From: Brachynemurus nebulosus
Lineage: Eukaryota; Arthropoda; Insecta; Neuroptera; Myrmeleontidae
NCBI GenBank assembly: GCA_035578155.1
Contig: JAPWDM010000001.1
Location: 6,970,670-7,034,669, forward strand
Direction of reading: 5' to 3'
DNA: 64,000 nt
The position numbers and the translations under genes were made by a program. Positions 44,790-57,000 of this stretch are shown here, piece after piece. Positions within the stretch are counted from its first letter, which is position 1; each line of letters opens with the position of its first letter. The notes under the pieces are model-generated. The model was not told the DNA's origin. It saw only the letters and a program-made list of their open reading frames with translations, and did no database searches.

Positions 44790-46075
44790 GATTTGTTTGG
44801 TTGGAAAAATCATCCAAGGGTTTGGAATTTCCCACGTTTTTACTAAGTTTCTTGAAAATTGGATATTTTGTTCGAGAGTTATCACGCGGACACATGTGTA
44901 CATACATATACACAACATACATACCTTAGAAACAAAATTGAGTATTTAGGAAAAAAAAGGAAGGAAGTGATATCTGGTTTCAAGTGAATTACATTTATTA
45001 CTTGTTATATTATCTTACGTAGAATTAATTAATAAAGAAAGTAATTTAATTCCGAAATTTTTCTCAAAAACTAAAACTAAACTCTGTTTAATATACGATT
45101 TCTAGAAACTGAACATTGCTATTATTTTTAATTTTTCACTCTGGCAAGATTTAAAAATGAAAAATAATGGTAAAACTGAATTACCTACCTACAGGAAACT
45201 CGAATACCTCAAAACAAAGTTTACGTTACGACAATTATTAGGGTTCTGTTAGAAAACAGCTTTGGAACTATATAAACATGAAATTTTGTGCTTACATGCT
45301 ACAGTTCGAAATCTAAATTAGTAAAGAATAAAAAAATTTCCCTTTCGTCAGGTATTTTTTCATATTGAAAAATGGGAACGAAAATATCTTTTTATTGTAT
45401 GGGAAATAAAATTGAGATTCTTTTTACCAATTTCAGTTATTAAACTTCTCCCACTTAACAAGAATACTAATAGTTCAGTAAAAGTATACTTGGACCGTGC
45501 ATTTCGGGTAGGGAGCAATTATTTATTTATTTATTTTTTTTTGGAAGATGTAGGGGTGTCATAGATGAACGTAAAACTAAGTTTTCGGGATTGGCGGTGA
45601 TGTAGTTTAGTCGCCATCTTCGAATTTTATTTTTTCGAATATCTCCAGAACCGTTAGCCTAACAAAAAATTTGGTGTTTTCCCATGTGCTGTTGCTAAAA
45701 AGTGCCACTCAGCTTTTATGTTAAAATTTTCCTTATGAAGGCAAAAGTTCAGGAAGTTTTTCCAGTTATATAATATATTTCAAATTATTTTATAGTAGTA
45801 TTCACTTTTTATAGGCATATTTTGAATATTTTAGATTTTGTACCTTTTGGAAAAATGTCGAATAAAAATTACCTGAGTGTTAAAGATACATTGTCTTGAC
45901 AAAATTGAGTAATACTTAGTGGAAAACCAGCTAAAGAAATACTTTTTTAACAATGAACTCATTAAGACCCCACATTCATATTTTACTACGATTTAAAAAT
46001 GAACGTTTTTGGAAATTTTACATAGCCATATCTCGTAAGCGGTTTCAGATAAAAATTTAAAAACTGGCAATTTTC

Positions 46076-46578
46076 TTACAAGGAATGTTACGGAAGTGTA
46101 TCCCTGCGACTTTGTTCATTTTAAGACATATTGTAGTACTTGACAAAGTAACAAACATATTTTAATTATACGTGCCCAATCCCATAATTAGGGGGTAAAA
46201 CACCCCTTCAAAAATTTCCTGAAAAATCATATTTTGGTATTTTTCCCATACTAGCCCTTAAGCAATTTTGATGAAAAGTGGTCAAAAGATTTAGACTGAG
46301 GTTACATTACTACAGAATTTTTTTCACTGGGGTCACTTCATTTTTAAGGGGTGAAACACCCCTAAGAGTGGGTTTTTAAAAATTTTTTTAGGGAAATCAT
46401 AGCTCAAATTCTTTAAAATTCTGTAAAAAGGCTACAGGTTATTAGTTAATAAATAATACGTGTTACTCACTGTAGTGGCGCGGAGTAACTGAGGGGCTTT
46501 GGGGGGCCCTGTATGAGAACGAAATTTTTAATAAAAATTAAATATTTTGGGTTTTCCTCACTATAAAATTTATAAAAT
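46076..46578 (+). repeat. Family A repeat, truncated copy
   Basis: TTACAAGGAATGTTACGGAA through TACTTGACAAAGTAACAAAC to a TATAAAATTTATAAAAT end. It abuts the truncated Tigger transposase, whose 5' half is missing exactly at this junction. Confidence 0.7.
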
Positions 46579-46596
46579 CTCAATAAAAGGGCATGA

Positions 46597-47412
46597 ATGA
46601 CGACTGATATTTTTGAAAGTTGGTTGTCAGATATTGACAGGCAAATGCGTAAGGCTGCTAGAAAAATTGTGATCATACTAGATAATGCTACAAGTCATAA
46701 GATTATGAAATCGTTCGAGAATGTTAAACTTGTTTATTTACCGCCAAATCTAACATCGGAAATTCAGCCACTAGATCAAGGCGTGATTCGAACAATGAAA
46801 GCTTATTACCGCAAAAGTTTGCTTATGTGTTTAGTTGCTAAATCTGAAATTTCTAACAACCACAAGGAATTTATCAACTCAGTCACGGTTTTGGATGCAA
46901 TTCGATGGATCAGCGAAGCATGGCAAGCTGTATCTACGGAAACAATTGTTAAGTGTTTTAGACGAACTGGTTTTAGTATTCCAAAAGCAAATGAAGGGGA
47001 TCATAATGAAGACCCTGATTCAGAACTTCGCGATGCAATTAAATTATTACCTCCAGAGTTTCAAAATCAGTTACAGACTGCTGAAGAAATGATCACCGCC
47101 GATGCCTACTTGGAGGTACACGATCATGTCTTCAATACACATCAAGACGTTCTTCAACATGTTTTACAACTAGACGAGGAACAAGAAATCGAAGAATCTA
47201 GTGACGAGTGCGAGAAAGTAGCGGAGAAACCAACAACCCCTGAAGAAGCTTTGAATGGTATAAATACCGCCATTAAATATTTAACTGAAAACCCATGCGA
47301 ACTGTTAGAAGATTTATTCAAAATTCAAAGCAAATTAGAAAGCAAAATTTTCCTAAAAATTGTATCTAAACAAACTAAGATAAGTGATTTTTTTACGAAA
47401 GATAATGTTTAA
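46597..47412 (+). pseudogene. C-terminal half of a pogo/Tigger-type transposase
   Basis: The open frame encodes 271 aa, starting in the catalytic (DDE_1) domain. IVIILDNATSHK carries the second catalytic Asp, followed by VKLVYLPPNLTSEIQPLDQG, the typical Tigger motif. The third acidic residue should lie shortly after. The N-terminal DNA-binding domains and first Asp are absent because family A sequence replaces them. The C-terminus QTKISDFF fits the PCNA-binding consensus QxxIxxFF; a PCNA-binding motif is established for pogo transposase. The rest of the frame is intact, which is curious for a fragment. The right TIR follows at 47,626-47,655. Confidence 0.85.
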
Positions 47413-47625
47413 ATATCTATAATATGTATGTATTACGATGGTTATTCGATAGTTTATTTCAATAAATATTGATACGTAGATGTGTGTATATGTATTACTT
47501 TAAAAATAATTAATTTTGCATTATATTCTAAATTAGTGTTAACCTTAAAATTACTAAGCGTAGATGATTTTGGTATTTTGCATATGTTGGACACCTGTTT
47601 ATGTTGGACAGTTTTTGATTGCACC

Positions 47626-47655
47626 GCGGGTGTCCAACTTAAACAGGTTCTACTG
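47626..47655. repeat. Right terminal inverted repeat of the Tigger-type element
   Basis: On the complement it reads CAGTAGAACCTGTTTAAGTT, followed by a TA at 47,656-47,657. CAGT...GAACC is the usual pogo/Tigger end. The left end is missing. Confidence 0.75.
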
Positions 47656-47657
47656 TA

Positions 47658-48510
47658 ATAATAGATAAAAGTATGTGAAATTCGTAATAAAAAATAGTAT
47701 GTGCAACTCGTGCGGGATTGCCGATTGCCCACTCGAGCGAATGACTTCGTTCTTATGGGCAATGGATAATTTTCCGCCCTTATTGCAAAATATACTATAA
47801 ATACATTAGGTACCTATATAGTTTTCAGATGAGTTACAAAATTTGAGATCCAAAAGTTGATTTTGAAAAAATATCTTAGTACTCTGAATTGTTCTATAAA
47901 TAGTACATCTAATATTAAAAGGCGAACATCCTTAATAATAACACAAAATATACTAATACACCTTGTACCTATTCTTTATACATACAAGCCGCACTCAAGG
48001 TTCTATTTTTAAAAATTAGGTAACAAATTAAAAAATTTCGGACATAAGTAAATTTTACGATAAATTTTATCAAAATGCTAATTTTTAGAACGTCTAGTGG
48101 TTAAACAAATAATTATTACAATGCAAATAATATTTATTAATAAGTATAATGTAATAGAAAAAATTACGTTATCGAAACTTCTTTACTTGATAAAGCTGAT
48201 TAAATTATTTGCAATATACTTAAATTAATTTGATTATAGTGACGTAATTATATCTACAAATTAGTCAGAAGTTAATGTATCGAATGGAAAGCTTTTTCGG
48301 CATTGAAGTTAAAACGAACCAAGTTATACATCTAGTCAAAAATTAATTGGTTTTTTTATTGTAGACTAGGAACAATTACAAAAGTGGCGACGATTATAAT
48401 AAATGGAATGTTTTACAACGAGCAAAACTATTACTACAGCAAATTTACAAAGAAAAAACCTGTCAAAATGTAAAAATTTACATACAAAACTTTTCTTTTG
48501 GAAGTTGTTC
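47658..48510. other. Gene-free spacer with a repeat shared with 30.2 kb
   Basis: About 47,660-47,790 repeats the GTGCGGGATTG unit of 30,190-30,312 (here CAACTCGTGCGGGATTGCCG). The remainder is AT-rich with nothing recognisable. Confidence 0.5.
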
Positions 48511-50020
48511 AGGGATGTTTTATGAGTATTAATATCAATTGGCGGGATGGTGGAAATTGTGCTTCAGCCGCCATATTAGAAAATGTCTTTTTCAAATAAT
48601 CACCAATATCTTGCAAACTATCAGTCTTACAAGGAAAATGGTAAGAGCCTTTTTTGTCAGAAATTCAATTTCCTACAAGTTTTGTTTGAAGTATTTTTCC
48701 GTGAAATTAATATTTTTCAAGACATCGAACATTAAATCTTTGTGAAAATTCATTGTAGTTGTTTTTGTCTCATATCTCCTCAGATGTGAAAAATATTCTG
48801 AAAATAGTTATTATAAAACTTGTTGAGCATAAAATTCTATACAAATTTATTTAAAGCTTTTTTTACGTAGAACTAATAGTTCAGAAACTATAGAGATCTA
48901 AACGTTAAAATCACGTGCAATTGTCAGTAAGAGTCTGTATTGGTAACACAGTTATGAGATATGCAGCACTAACCCTAGAATCATACGTTGGTCTACGAGT
49001 CAAGTTAATCATACATCGGCGTCGTTTCGACGAATGGACTTTTTACGGGGAGTTTTAGAGTTTATTTGCAAAAAACATTTTTTTACATAACAATACTACA
49101 AAAGCGAACAAAATATTTAAAAAAATTGGATTTGGAAAAGTTTCTTAATATAAATATTTATTAATTTTTTTTAATCTTTTTATCAAAGCATATTTTCACT
49201 ATAAAAATTAAAAAATAGATAAATACATCAATTGTATCATAAAACATGTCTTTCAAATAATTAATTTATGAACTATTATGAGTCAGTGGACATGTGTGAC
49301 TTTACAGAATGTGAAATTTCTCAGTCATAAATATTCCTATAGATATGTAGTTATTTCCTCATTAGGCACATTTGTTAATTTTCTAAAATTTGTTAGTAAT
49401 TTTTAGAATAAAATCTCAAAAAATAATAAAAATTAAAATATTTTCCACAAAATAAATTGTTAACCTTTTATTAAGTCACTTGAAACACATTCTTTGGTTT
49501 TCGATTCAATATATTAAAACTTCAGTATTATGTCGTCTCTAAACAGCTGTAATCATCTTTCACATTATCATAATCATTGAATAAATTAATTATAACATCC
49601 ATATCTTTAATAAATTTTAGAAAAATTAGGAAAACTTATATGTCGAGTACAAAATTTTTAAAAAAAATATAGGTTAAATATACGTCAAAAAGTTTCGAAT
49701 GAAACTTGTAGAGGATTTTACGTTCTAAAAATGCGATAATAGCTACTTTCAATGTTCGAAGTATCGTTAATGAGATATTGGGGGAAAATTAGATCCACGA
49801 AATTTTGGCAGGTTAAACATCGAAAAATACGAATTTCATCGAAAAATGTTTCAAACAAAAGTAACTCAAAATTTAATTTTCTATAAAATTGATTCTGAGC
49901 ATTTTTCTCATTAAATGCACCGTTGTTGAGATATTTGGCAAATACTGAAATTCCAGATGGTGGCTGAAGCACAACCTCCACCATCCCGCCAATCTGAATT
50001 TGCATTCATGAGATACCCCT
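48511..50020. mobile_element. 1.5-kb TIR element
   Basis: TTGGCGGGATGGTGGAAATT near 48,539 pairs with CCTCCACCATCCCGCCAA near 49,975. Pairing continues outward to AGGGATGTTTTATGAG at the left and TTCATGAGATACCCCT at the right. No coding sequence or clear target duplication. It is old, judging from mismatches. Confidence 0.65.
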
Positions 50021-51075
50021 TAACATTCTGCAAAAAGAAAATATTGTTTATAAATTTTTGTGAAACAAAATTGTAATTTTCCCGTACAGCAAAGATCTAC
50101 TGCAGGATCATAGCTACGATTATTGCAGTGTTGTAGCTGGGCACTAAAACAAGGGTGCTTGCCAAAAGGGTGCTTGTAAATTACATTTCTTTTATCCATC
50201 AACTATAGCCAAAAATATTTATATAATTTGTTAAAATTTTTATAAGCTAATTATAAGGCATTCTATATCTCTAAACAGTAAAAACTGATATCTTTAAATG
50301 TGTCTTGTATTAGTACATAAAGAAACAAATAAGTTTAAAAGTATTTTGTGTTTTAATTTAATTATACCCTCATTGTATCGAAATTTTTGTGTACTGGGAG
50401 CCAAAAAAATCTTACTCATATACGCACGTATCCTAACTTGGAGGTATCATATACTTTTGCCTGTCACGAATTAGGATATTTTGGGACATGGTATGATTAA
50501 GATTTTTTGGGTCCCAAATTTATTTTAAACCACCGAATTAGTCATTTCTGATATACGAGTAGTCATAAATCTGTTTAAGGAGGTAATTACTTAGACCAAA
50601 ACGAGTGTGTAAAATAAGTTTAGATAAATTGTCAATTTTCGAAACTCCAACCGTAACTTCTAATGTTCTCAATATTTAATTCTTAAAGATCCAAAGATAT
50701 AAGTATTTGGCAAAGATGTTTAGTTTTTAAATGGTAAGCTGGTGAAGATCATTTTTAAAACTACAAATTATCTTTCTTATTGTCATCAGAATAAAGTTAA
50801 GCCTAATCACTTTAAAGCGCAAACTATTCATTTTAAATTTTCATAAACAAAATTTTCTAAAAATTTTGTCTACTGATAATAGTTTTTTTTTTTTTTTTGA
50901 ACACTAGTTCAGGTATTTGAGTTTTACAATTGCCAATAAGAAATTTTCTATAGAAACCACAAATCTGTCAAAATAAATTTTTCTAATTAAAAAACTAATT
51001 ATTTTTAATACGATTTTTATACCCATTATTACAAGATAAAAAGGAATAACTATACCAAAGTTTGACAAACTGATA
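50021..51075. other. Upstream region of the dynein gene
   Basis: AT-rich. At 50,393-50,525 a ~130-bp imperfect inverted repeat (GGGAGCCAAAAAAATCTTAC against ATTAAGATTTTTTGGGTCCC) looks like a small MITE. The promoter and any 5' UTR exon of the dynein gene may lie here, but I see no convincing TATA box or start site. Confidence 0.45.
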
Positions 51076-54000
51076 ATGTATCCTACTTCACCGAAATGTG
51101 CGAAAAAGAGGAAAAAGTTTTCTGGTCTGCCTTTCGCTCCACAGGCTGGCTATGAACGTGAAGACTTACCAACATCTTTGTTGGGAAAATTATATAAAAA
51201 TGCAGAATATCCCCCACTATTGGCATCAAAAAAGAGATGGACTAAAACTGTTCCGTATAAAGATATTCCAGAATACAATAAACCTTCAGACAGAATAGGT
51301 ACAAATCACCTGTTATTTTAGTAAAATTTTTACATAACAAATTAAAGCTACGTGTCCACTACAATTTTCTACGGCAGTTGTCTTGCGGTATATTTTGAAA
51401 GAGTAAAATAAAAATATGTGTTTTTAGTAAATTTGGAAATTCGCCGAATTAAGAAAAACTCGTATTGCGCACATTCTATCAAGTTCTAGTTATCAATTAA
51501 GAGTTAGATTTTAGAACCTAAATAAAGCTATCAAATAATATAGTAAAACACATCGTTTGCGCTAAAATATTTTTTCGTATATTTCGCAACGAAAAAGAAG
51601 AATATATCGGAATTTTTTGACAGATCTTAGTTCTCCTCATATTTTTTAGTTCACTTTAGCTTTTCTAAATTCAAGTCGTTGTTTGCAAATCTTAAATCAC
51701 TCACAACAAACAAACACTGCAGTTTTATTGTTTTAAAAAAATAATTCTATGAGCTTATATAGCAAACTAATAATTTAATGTAGGATGTTCATATTCTCAA
51801 TGTACGCAAACATTAAACTTGAAAACGTTGCAACCACCTAAAAAGAAAAAGATATTACCACAACCGGTGAACGAGAAAGGTGAATTGCAGTATCCGCCAA
51901 CTAAAAGTAATTATAGAAGTAAATTATTAGAAGTTCAGAAATTAAAAGAAAAGCAACAAAAGGAGGTAAGTGTATTATAAATTCTAAAAACGAAAAGGAT
52001 CGGATTGAAATGAAAATTAGTACAAACCATTAAACAAACTTCTGAATCTAAACAGTAAAGTAAAGTACCTATGTACATTCCATAATCTTTTAACTTATTT
52101 TTATTTATTTTTTGGTAAGAAGGTATTTGGTAGTTATCTATAAATTTTTATTAATAATTAATTTTCAAAATGCTACAAACAAATATATTTGAAAATTAAG
52201 TTATGGCAATTTTATACCCAATATTGCATTTTATTTTAGGTGGATTTAGTCGGTACCGTAACATTACTAGATTTATTAACCGGAGAATATGCACGTAAGC
52301 AACAGGAATTAAAAAAGAAAAAAGCTCAACGAATTGAAAGAATTAAACAAAAGAAACTGGAACAAGAACGTAAAATGGAATTAGAAAAACAAAAGTAATT
52401 TTAAACTTAACTCTTTTATTAGTACTATATATTTTAAAAATTTTATTTTTGGGGTTTCGTAGTTAAAATTTTTGAACTTTTATAATTTTATCTTCCTCCT
52501 GTCGGTCAGTCTATTACAGTCTCATAATTCCTACATCTTTGAACCTGTGTACACGAAATTTTATATTATGTATGCTGCAGTTAGAAATTCTACAATATCT
52601 GTTATTGTAATAAACGAAAAGAATTACAGAAGCACGTAGAAAGATATGTACACAGAACAAATAAGATGCACTTGAAAATAAAATTGATTCTTGAAATTTT
52701 ATTCTGGATATTTCTCGTCTGCGTGCGAGATGCATCCTGTTCTGTCAAGCTAATTGTAAGTGAAACTGATGAAGACTAATTTCAAGTTCTAACTGAGATT
52801 GACTGATACAGTACCGTTCGTGAGATTGTATAGGGAATTTTTTAATTATAAAAAACTGGAAGGACTTTCCGTACAACCTAATATTATGGGAAACATGCCT
52901 TTCTGCTTTTGTAAGCAGGCCCGACGAGAGGGTGGGGTAGCCGGGGTTGCAGCCCTGGGGCCCGGGTTGGAAGAGGGACCCCGTAGCGGTCAATTGGGGC
53001 CCGCGAAAAAGTAAAATCAGCTTTTTTTTACTCATCAATTAGTTTTTGGGGAGAAATTTTTAAGAAATGGGCTTTTTTCTTGGGGCCCGCCATTTCTCTC
53101 CACGGCCCTGTTTGTAAGGTATATTTAACCAGAGTCGTATTATCATTAATCATTTTTGAACTTTGAAATTAGAACTTCTAATCTTTAGTATTATAGTTTA
53201 TGAAGCTACTTATTGGACTACTTACCTTTGTAAAGATATATTCATTGAAAAATTACCACTTATGTTTCATTTAGAGCTATTGAATTAAGGCAAGATCCAC
53301 TACCTGTTCACCCCGATCGTCAAAGAGAAATGCTATTGGCTGAAATAATAGCAGATTATAAAAAACTAGTTCACCCGGAAGACGTAGAAAGAATCAACTA
53401 TTATCTACAGGTACGATATAGTATCAATTCTCAAGGCATTATTCGGAAGGAAATGCTTTCTAGTGTCCTCCGACTTTATTTATTTATTAATTTTTTTTAT
53501 CCGCGGATGAAAGGATCCGAGAAGTGTTTTTACCCTTTACGCGTTCAGCTTCTCTTTTTAATTTTTATATTTTACAGACTATCGACGTGGAATACATAGA
53601 ACCATTTCCGGAATATTATTTGGAAGCAATTCTTAAGCTGGTACCATTGAAGTTTAGAAATCGTTGGGAATTTCGTTTTTATTATGAAAAATTTAAAACG
53701 GATTTATGTGATAATTATTATAACGCCTTGAGAAAAGCAATTTTTCGTTACATAATCACTGACACTGCGGAGCGAAAACGATTAAATATACAAACATTAC
53801 CATTCTATTGGCCGTCACTTATCATACGAGCTCCGATACCATGGCATGCAAGTGTAGTTGTATCCAGAAATTTTATGATGCACAATCTCTTTATTGGCAA
53901 TCGTGTACATGCAATGATTCGAAAACTTTGGCACGAAAAGTAAGTAAAATTATTGTACAGGATACCATTTGTGCAAGCCCGACTTACTTGGCCGATATTG

Positions 54001-57000
54001 AAGAATTTAAATTTTTAAAACTTTGTAGATACGAAAATATGGTAATAATCGATTTTGATGTTTTATATCAAGATAAAAATTGCTTAACAGTTACACATTT
54101 CAAAGAAATGATTAGCAACTGTGCTAACAGGAAAAGAAAAATTCTTGAAGAAGAATGGTTGAAAAATGTGGCTGATATTTTGGCCGCTGAAAGTTCTCAT
54201 TGGGTGGGCATGGTTCCGTTGGAAGATGACGAAAATGTCCGTATCATTCAACGATTTTTTGATAGTATTGCGTCATTAATGTCCATGCAATTACGGGAAT
54301 TAACAATGAATAGTCTCTTACATTTTAAAAAATTACTTGACAATTATTTGGTATATAAATATAATTTATTCATTTCGTAAATGTTTCTATTTAAATAGGT
54401 AAATAGATGTTTAATTTTTTAGGATGGTAATGATTTCGATGAATATGATTTTTCAAAATATTCAAACTTGCCGTTAATTTCAATTCAAGTATTGCCTATC
54501 GAAAATACGAGTACCTTAGTACTTTCTCCTGTATTGGATGAAATCGGTGTTTTATTTAATTATACATTCTCGCAAATTATTAAAGTTAGCACCGATATAC
54601 CACGGTTAGAAAGAATCATGTTTCCAGGTAATGGTAGTAATTGAGGAGCTGGGTGGAAAAAGGGCGTAAGTCGCTTTGCGCCCTTTCCCTTAGAATTGAT
54701 TTTCTAACTCTTTAGAGTGTCTACTTATAGTAAACAAATTTTTACAACGACCAGAAATCAATTAATGCCCCTACGCTACGATAATAATTTGAAGCGTATA
54801 AGCCACGTTTGTAAAAAATTAAATATATAATTAGTAACTCGCAACTAAAAATGAATTTTTACAGTACATGACACATAATAGTCTTTAAAAGATATTTCTG
54901 GTCCTATGATGTACAGTATGATACAGAAAAAAAAGGAAAAATCTAAATTTATTTTTTGGGGCAGTTAGCTGTGATTCTGTATTTTGAATTATCTTTAACT
55001 TCTAAACAACTTTTTCAAATTATATTTTCTTATATTTTCATTAATTATAGTACTTTACTCTTAGGCCATATTTACATTTTTAAGCCCACCCTCGATACAA
55101 CCAGATATATCCAAATTTCGGTGGGTGCTTTTTTAGCCTAAGACCAAGTACTAACTTTTATCAAGAATAAAAATTTCTGAAAAAATTTGATATAATATAG
55201 TTTTTCACATATAACCAACTTTCAGGCGGACACTGTACAAGTATACATATAAATATTCATGAAATTAACATGAATCAAATGTTTTGGTTTAGAATTTAAT
55301 AAGTGTGCTGACAATGTTTAATTCGAATTACAGAAAAAGGAAACAGAACTTATGTTTTTGTTCAATCAAAATTTTTTCTGCAAAAAGGGCGTAAGTCATA
55401 CTTCGGAAAAATTCAAAAAATTATGCAACAACAATCGATATTTACTGTTTTTTTTAAAATATTAATGCATAGTGTATTATTAGTACTACCAATTGTATAA
55501 CACGACAATTACCAGTTTTTCTGTTTTCACCTTCATACTACGTACCCAAACTTTGAAATGATCTTTTCTCAAAACGGCATTTCTGTACGTACGCCCTTTT
55601 TCCACCCAGCTCCTCAATTGGTTTATTATTAATAAAACTAAAATAACAAATATATTTTTTGAACGCTGAAAATATTTTTGTTTATTTTAGAATTTTCTGA
55701 CCGTAAAGACTTTTGTCTCCAAAATATATCTGCAGATGAAGAGGAAGTACGTAATATTATAAATTCCGCTCTGGAAGTAATAAAATTAAATGAACCAGGT
55801 GCTTCAAAATATCTTAACTATTTTAACGATTATCTGTATATACTTAATGGAGAAGCGCAAAATGAACTAAATAATTTTTTTAATGAACAACCGTTCCCGT
55901 ATCTTAAGGTAAATTTTCAATTATGATTTAAAAAGTCAAGCTTTGTTTTATGTCTCGAAATAAATTAGGATTTTGGTAAAAGAATTGAAGTGTATAATGA
56001 AAAACTGGACGAATTATACTATTTACCTCAGAGTGTCATTTTAAATTTAATAATGTTAGACTGTACGGTTATAAATAAAAAACTCTATGATACAATTTTA
56101 GCATTGAAAGAACAAATTTTGAATTATTTTACGAAGGAAATTAGAGAAAATAATAAAACGTAAGAAAAACAGATTTGTCACCAAGGATAAGATTTCTGAT
56201 GTATTTTTTTATTTTTTAGTATTTGCGAAACCTTTTTAAATATATCGCAAACTATAAATAAATCACCTGATACGACAACTGAACTTGTTGAACTAATGAA
56301 TTTTTTGTCAGAAAGTCGTGACGTAACGTTATTTGATTTGAAAAAACAAATATATTCTGTAACGTCTCCCCTACTGTTATTTTTAATGACATACGGAATT
56401 TTGACTACAGAAGACATAATGTTGAATTCAAGAACTTACCTTTGGCCAGGCGATCTAGAAGACGTAATGGATATGGCTAATGCACGGTTGACGGAAAAAA
56501 GAGAAATTATTGAAAATAACTTAAAACATAAAAGAATGCAAATAGAAGCACAAATTAAGAAGGATGTTGTAAGATTTGAACTGTTCAAAAGGAAAGATCC
56601 TCCTGAATTGGGTATAGAGGAGTTAACAGAAATTGTTGAGGAACTAGATGAGCTACTTGCTAGTGTAGAGGTAATATAAGAATTAGTGTAAAAGGGCCAA
56701 TAAAAATTTAGTACGGGAATCAAATGCCCACCTATCAGCCTAAGACAAGTTGGTAACAAGGAATGTTCAGTGATTTGATTATTTTGGCATAAAATATTTT
56801 TTTTTTTAATGCAGACTAGTAAAATTGCAAGTGAAGCAATCAATGAAGAGGAACAGTTACTAGATATGGATATTTCTCCTTTCTTGCAACTTAACTGGCT
56901 TGTGCAGAATATTGATCCATTTGATAAACTTTGGCATACAAGTTTAGATTTCCTTCGAAAATATGAAAGTTGGTATGTAAATTTCATTTTTAATTTGTGG

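Larger units (their letters stand above)
40452..46596. other. Gene-free repeat region right of UGT copy 2
   Basis: No gene is supportable over 6.1 kb. It holds a hAT-type element (40,886-41,337), a family with CGTGTAAGA...GCGCAC ends (near 41,484 and 44,180-44,398), a short Polinton-family element (43,759-43,950), a hAT-type MITE (44,533-44,789) and a family A copy (46,076-46,578). About 42,300-43,300 is A/T homopolymer-rich and featureless. Confidence 0.5.

Noticed and set aside
44673..44922. Pro-rich frames near a GC patch
   Set aside because: Translate across the hAT-type MITE at 44,533-44,789.
53940..53960. A GTAAGT...TACAG pair that looks like a 21-nt intron
   Set aside because: Far below the minimal intron size, and joining across it gives a frame that soon stops; a missing base explains the data better.
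54956..55141. Short hydrophobic frame in dynein intron 6
   Set aside because: Inside a non-coding TIR element; no ATG context or family resemblance worth calling.
56436..56987. 183-codon serine-rich frame on the minus strand
   Set aside because: Antisense shadow of two dynein exons and the intron between them.
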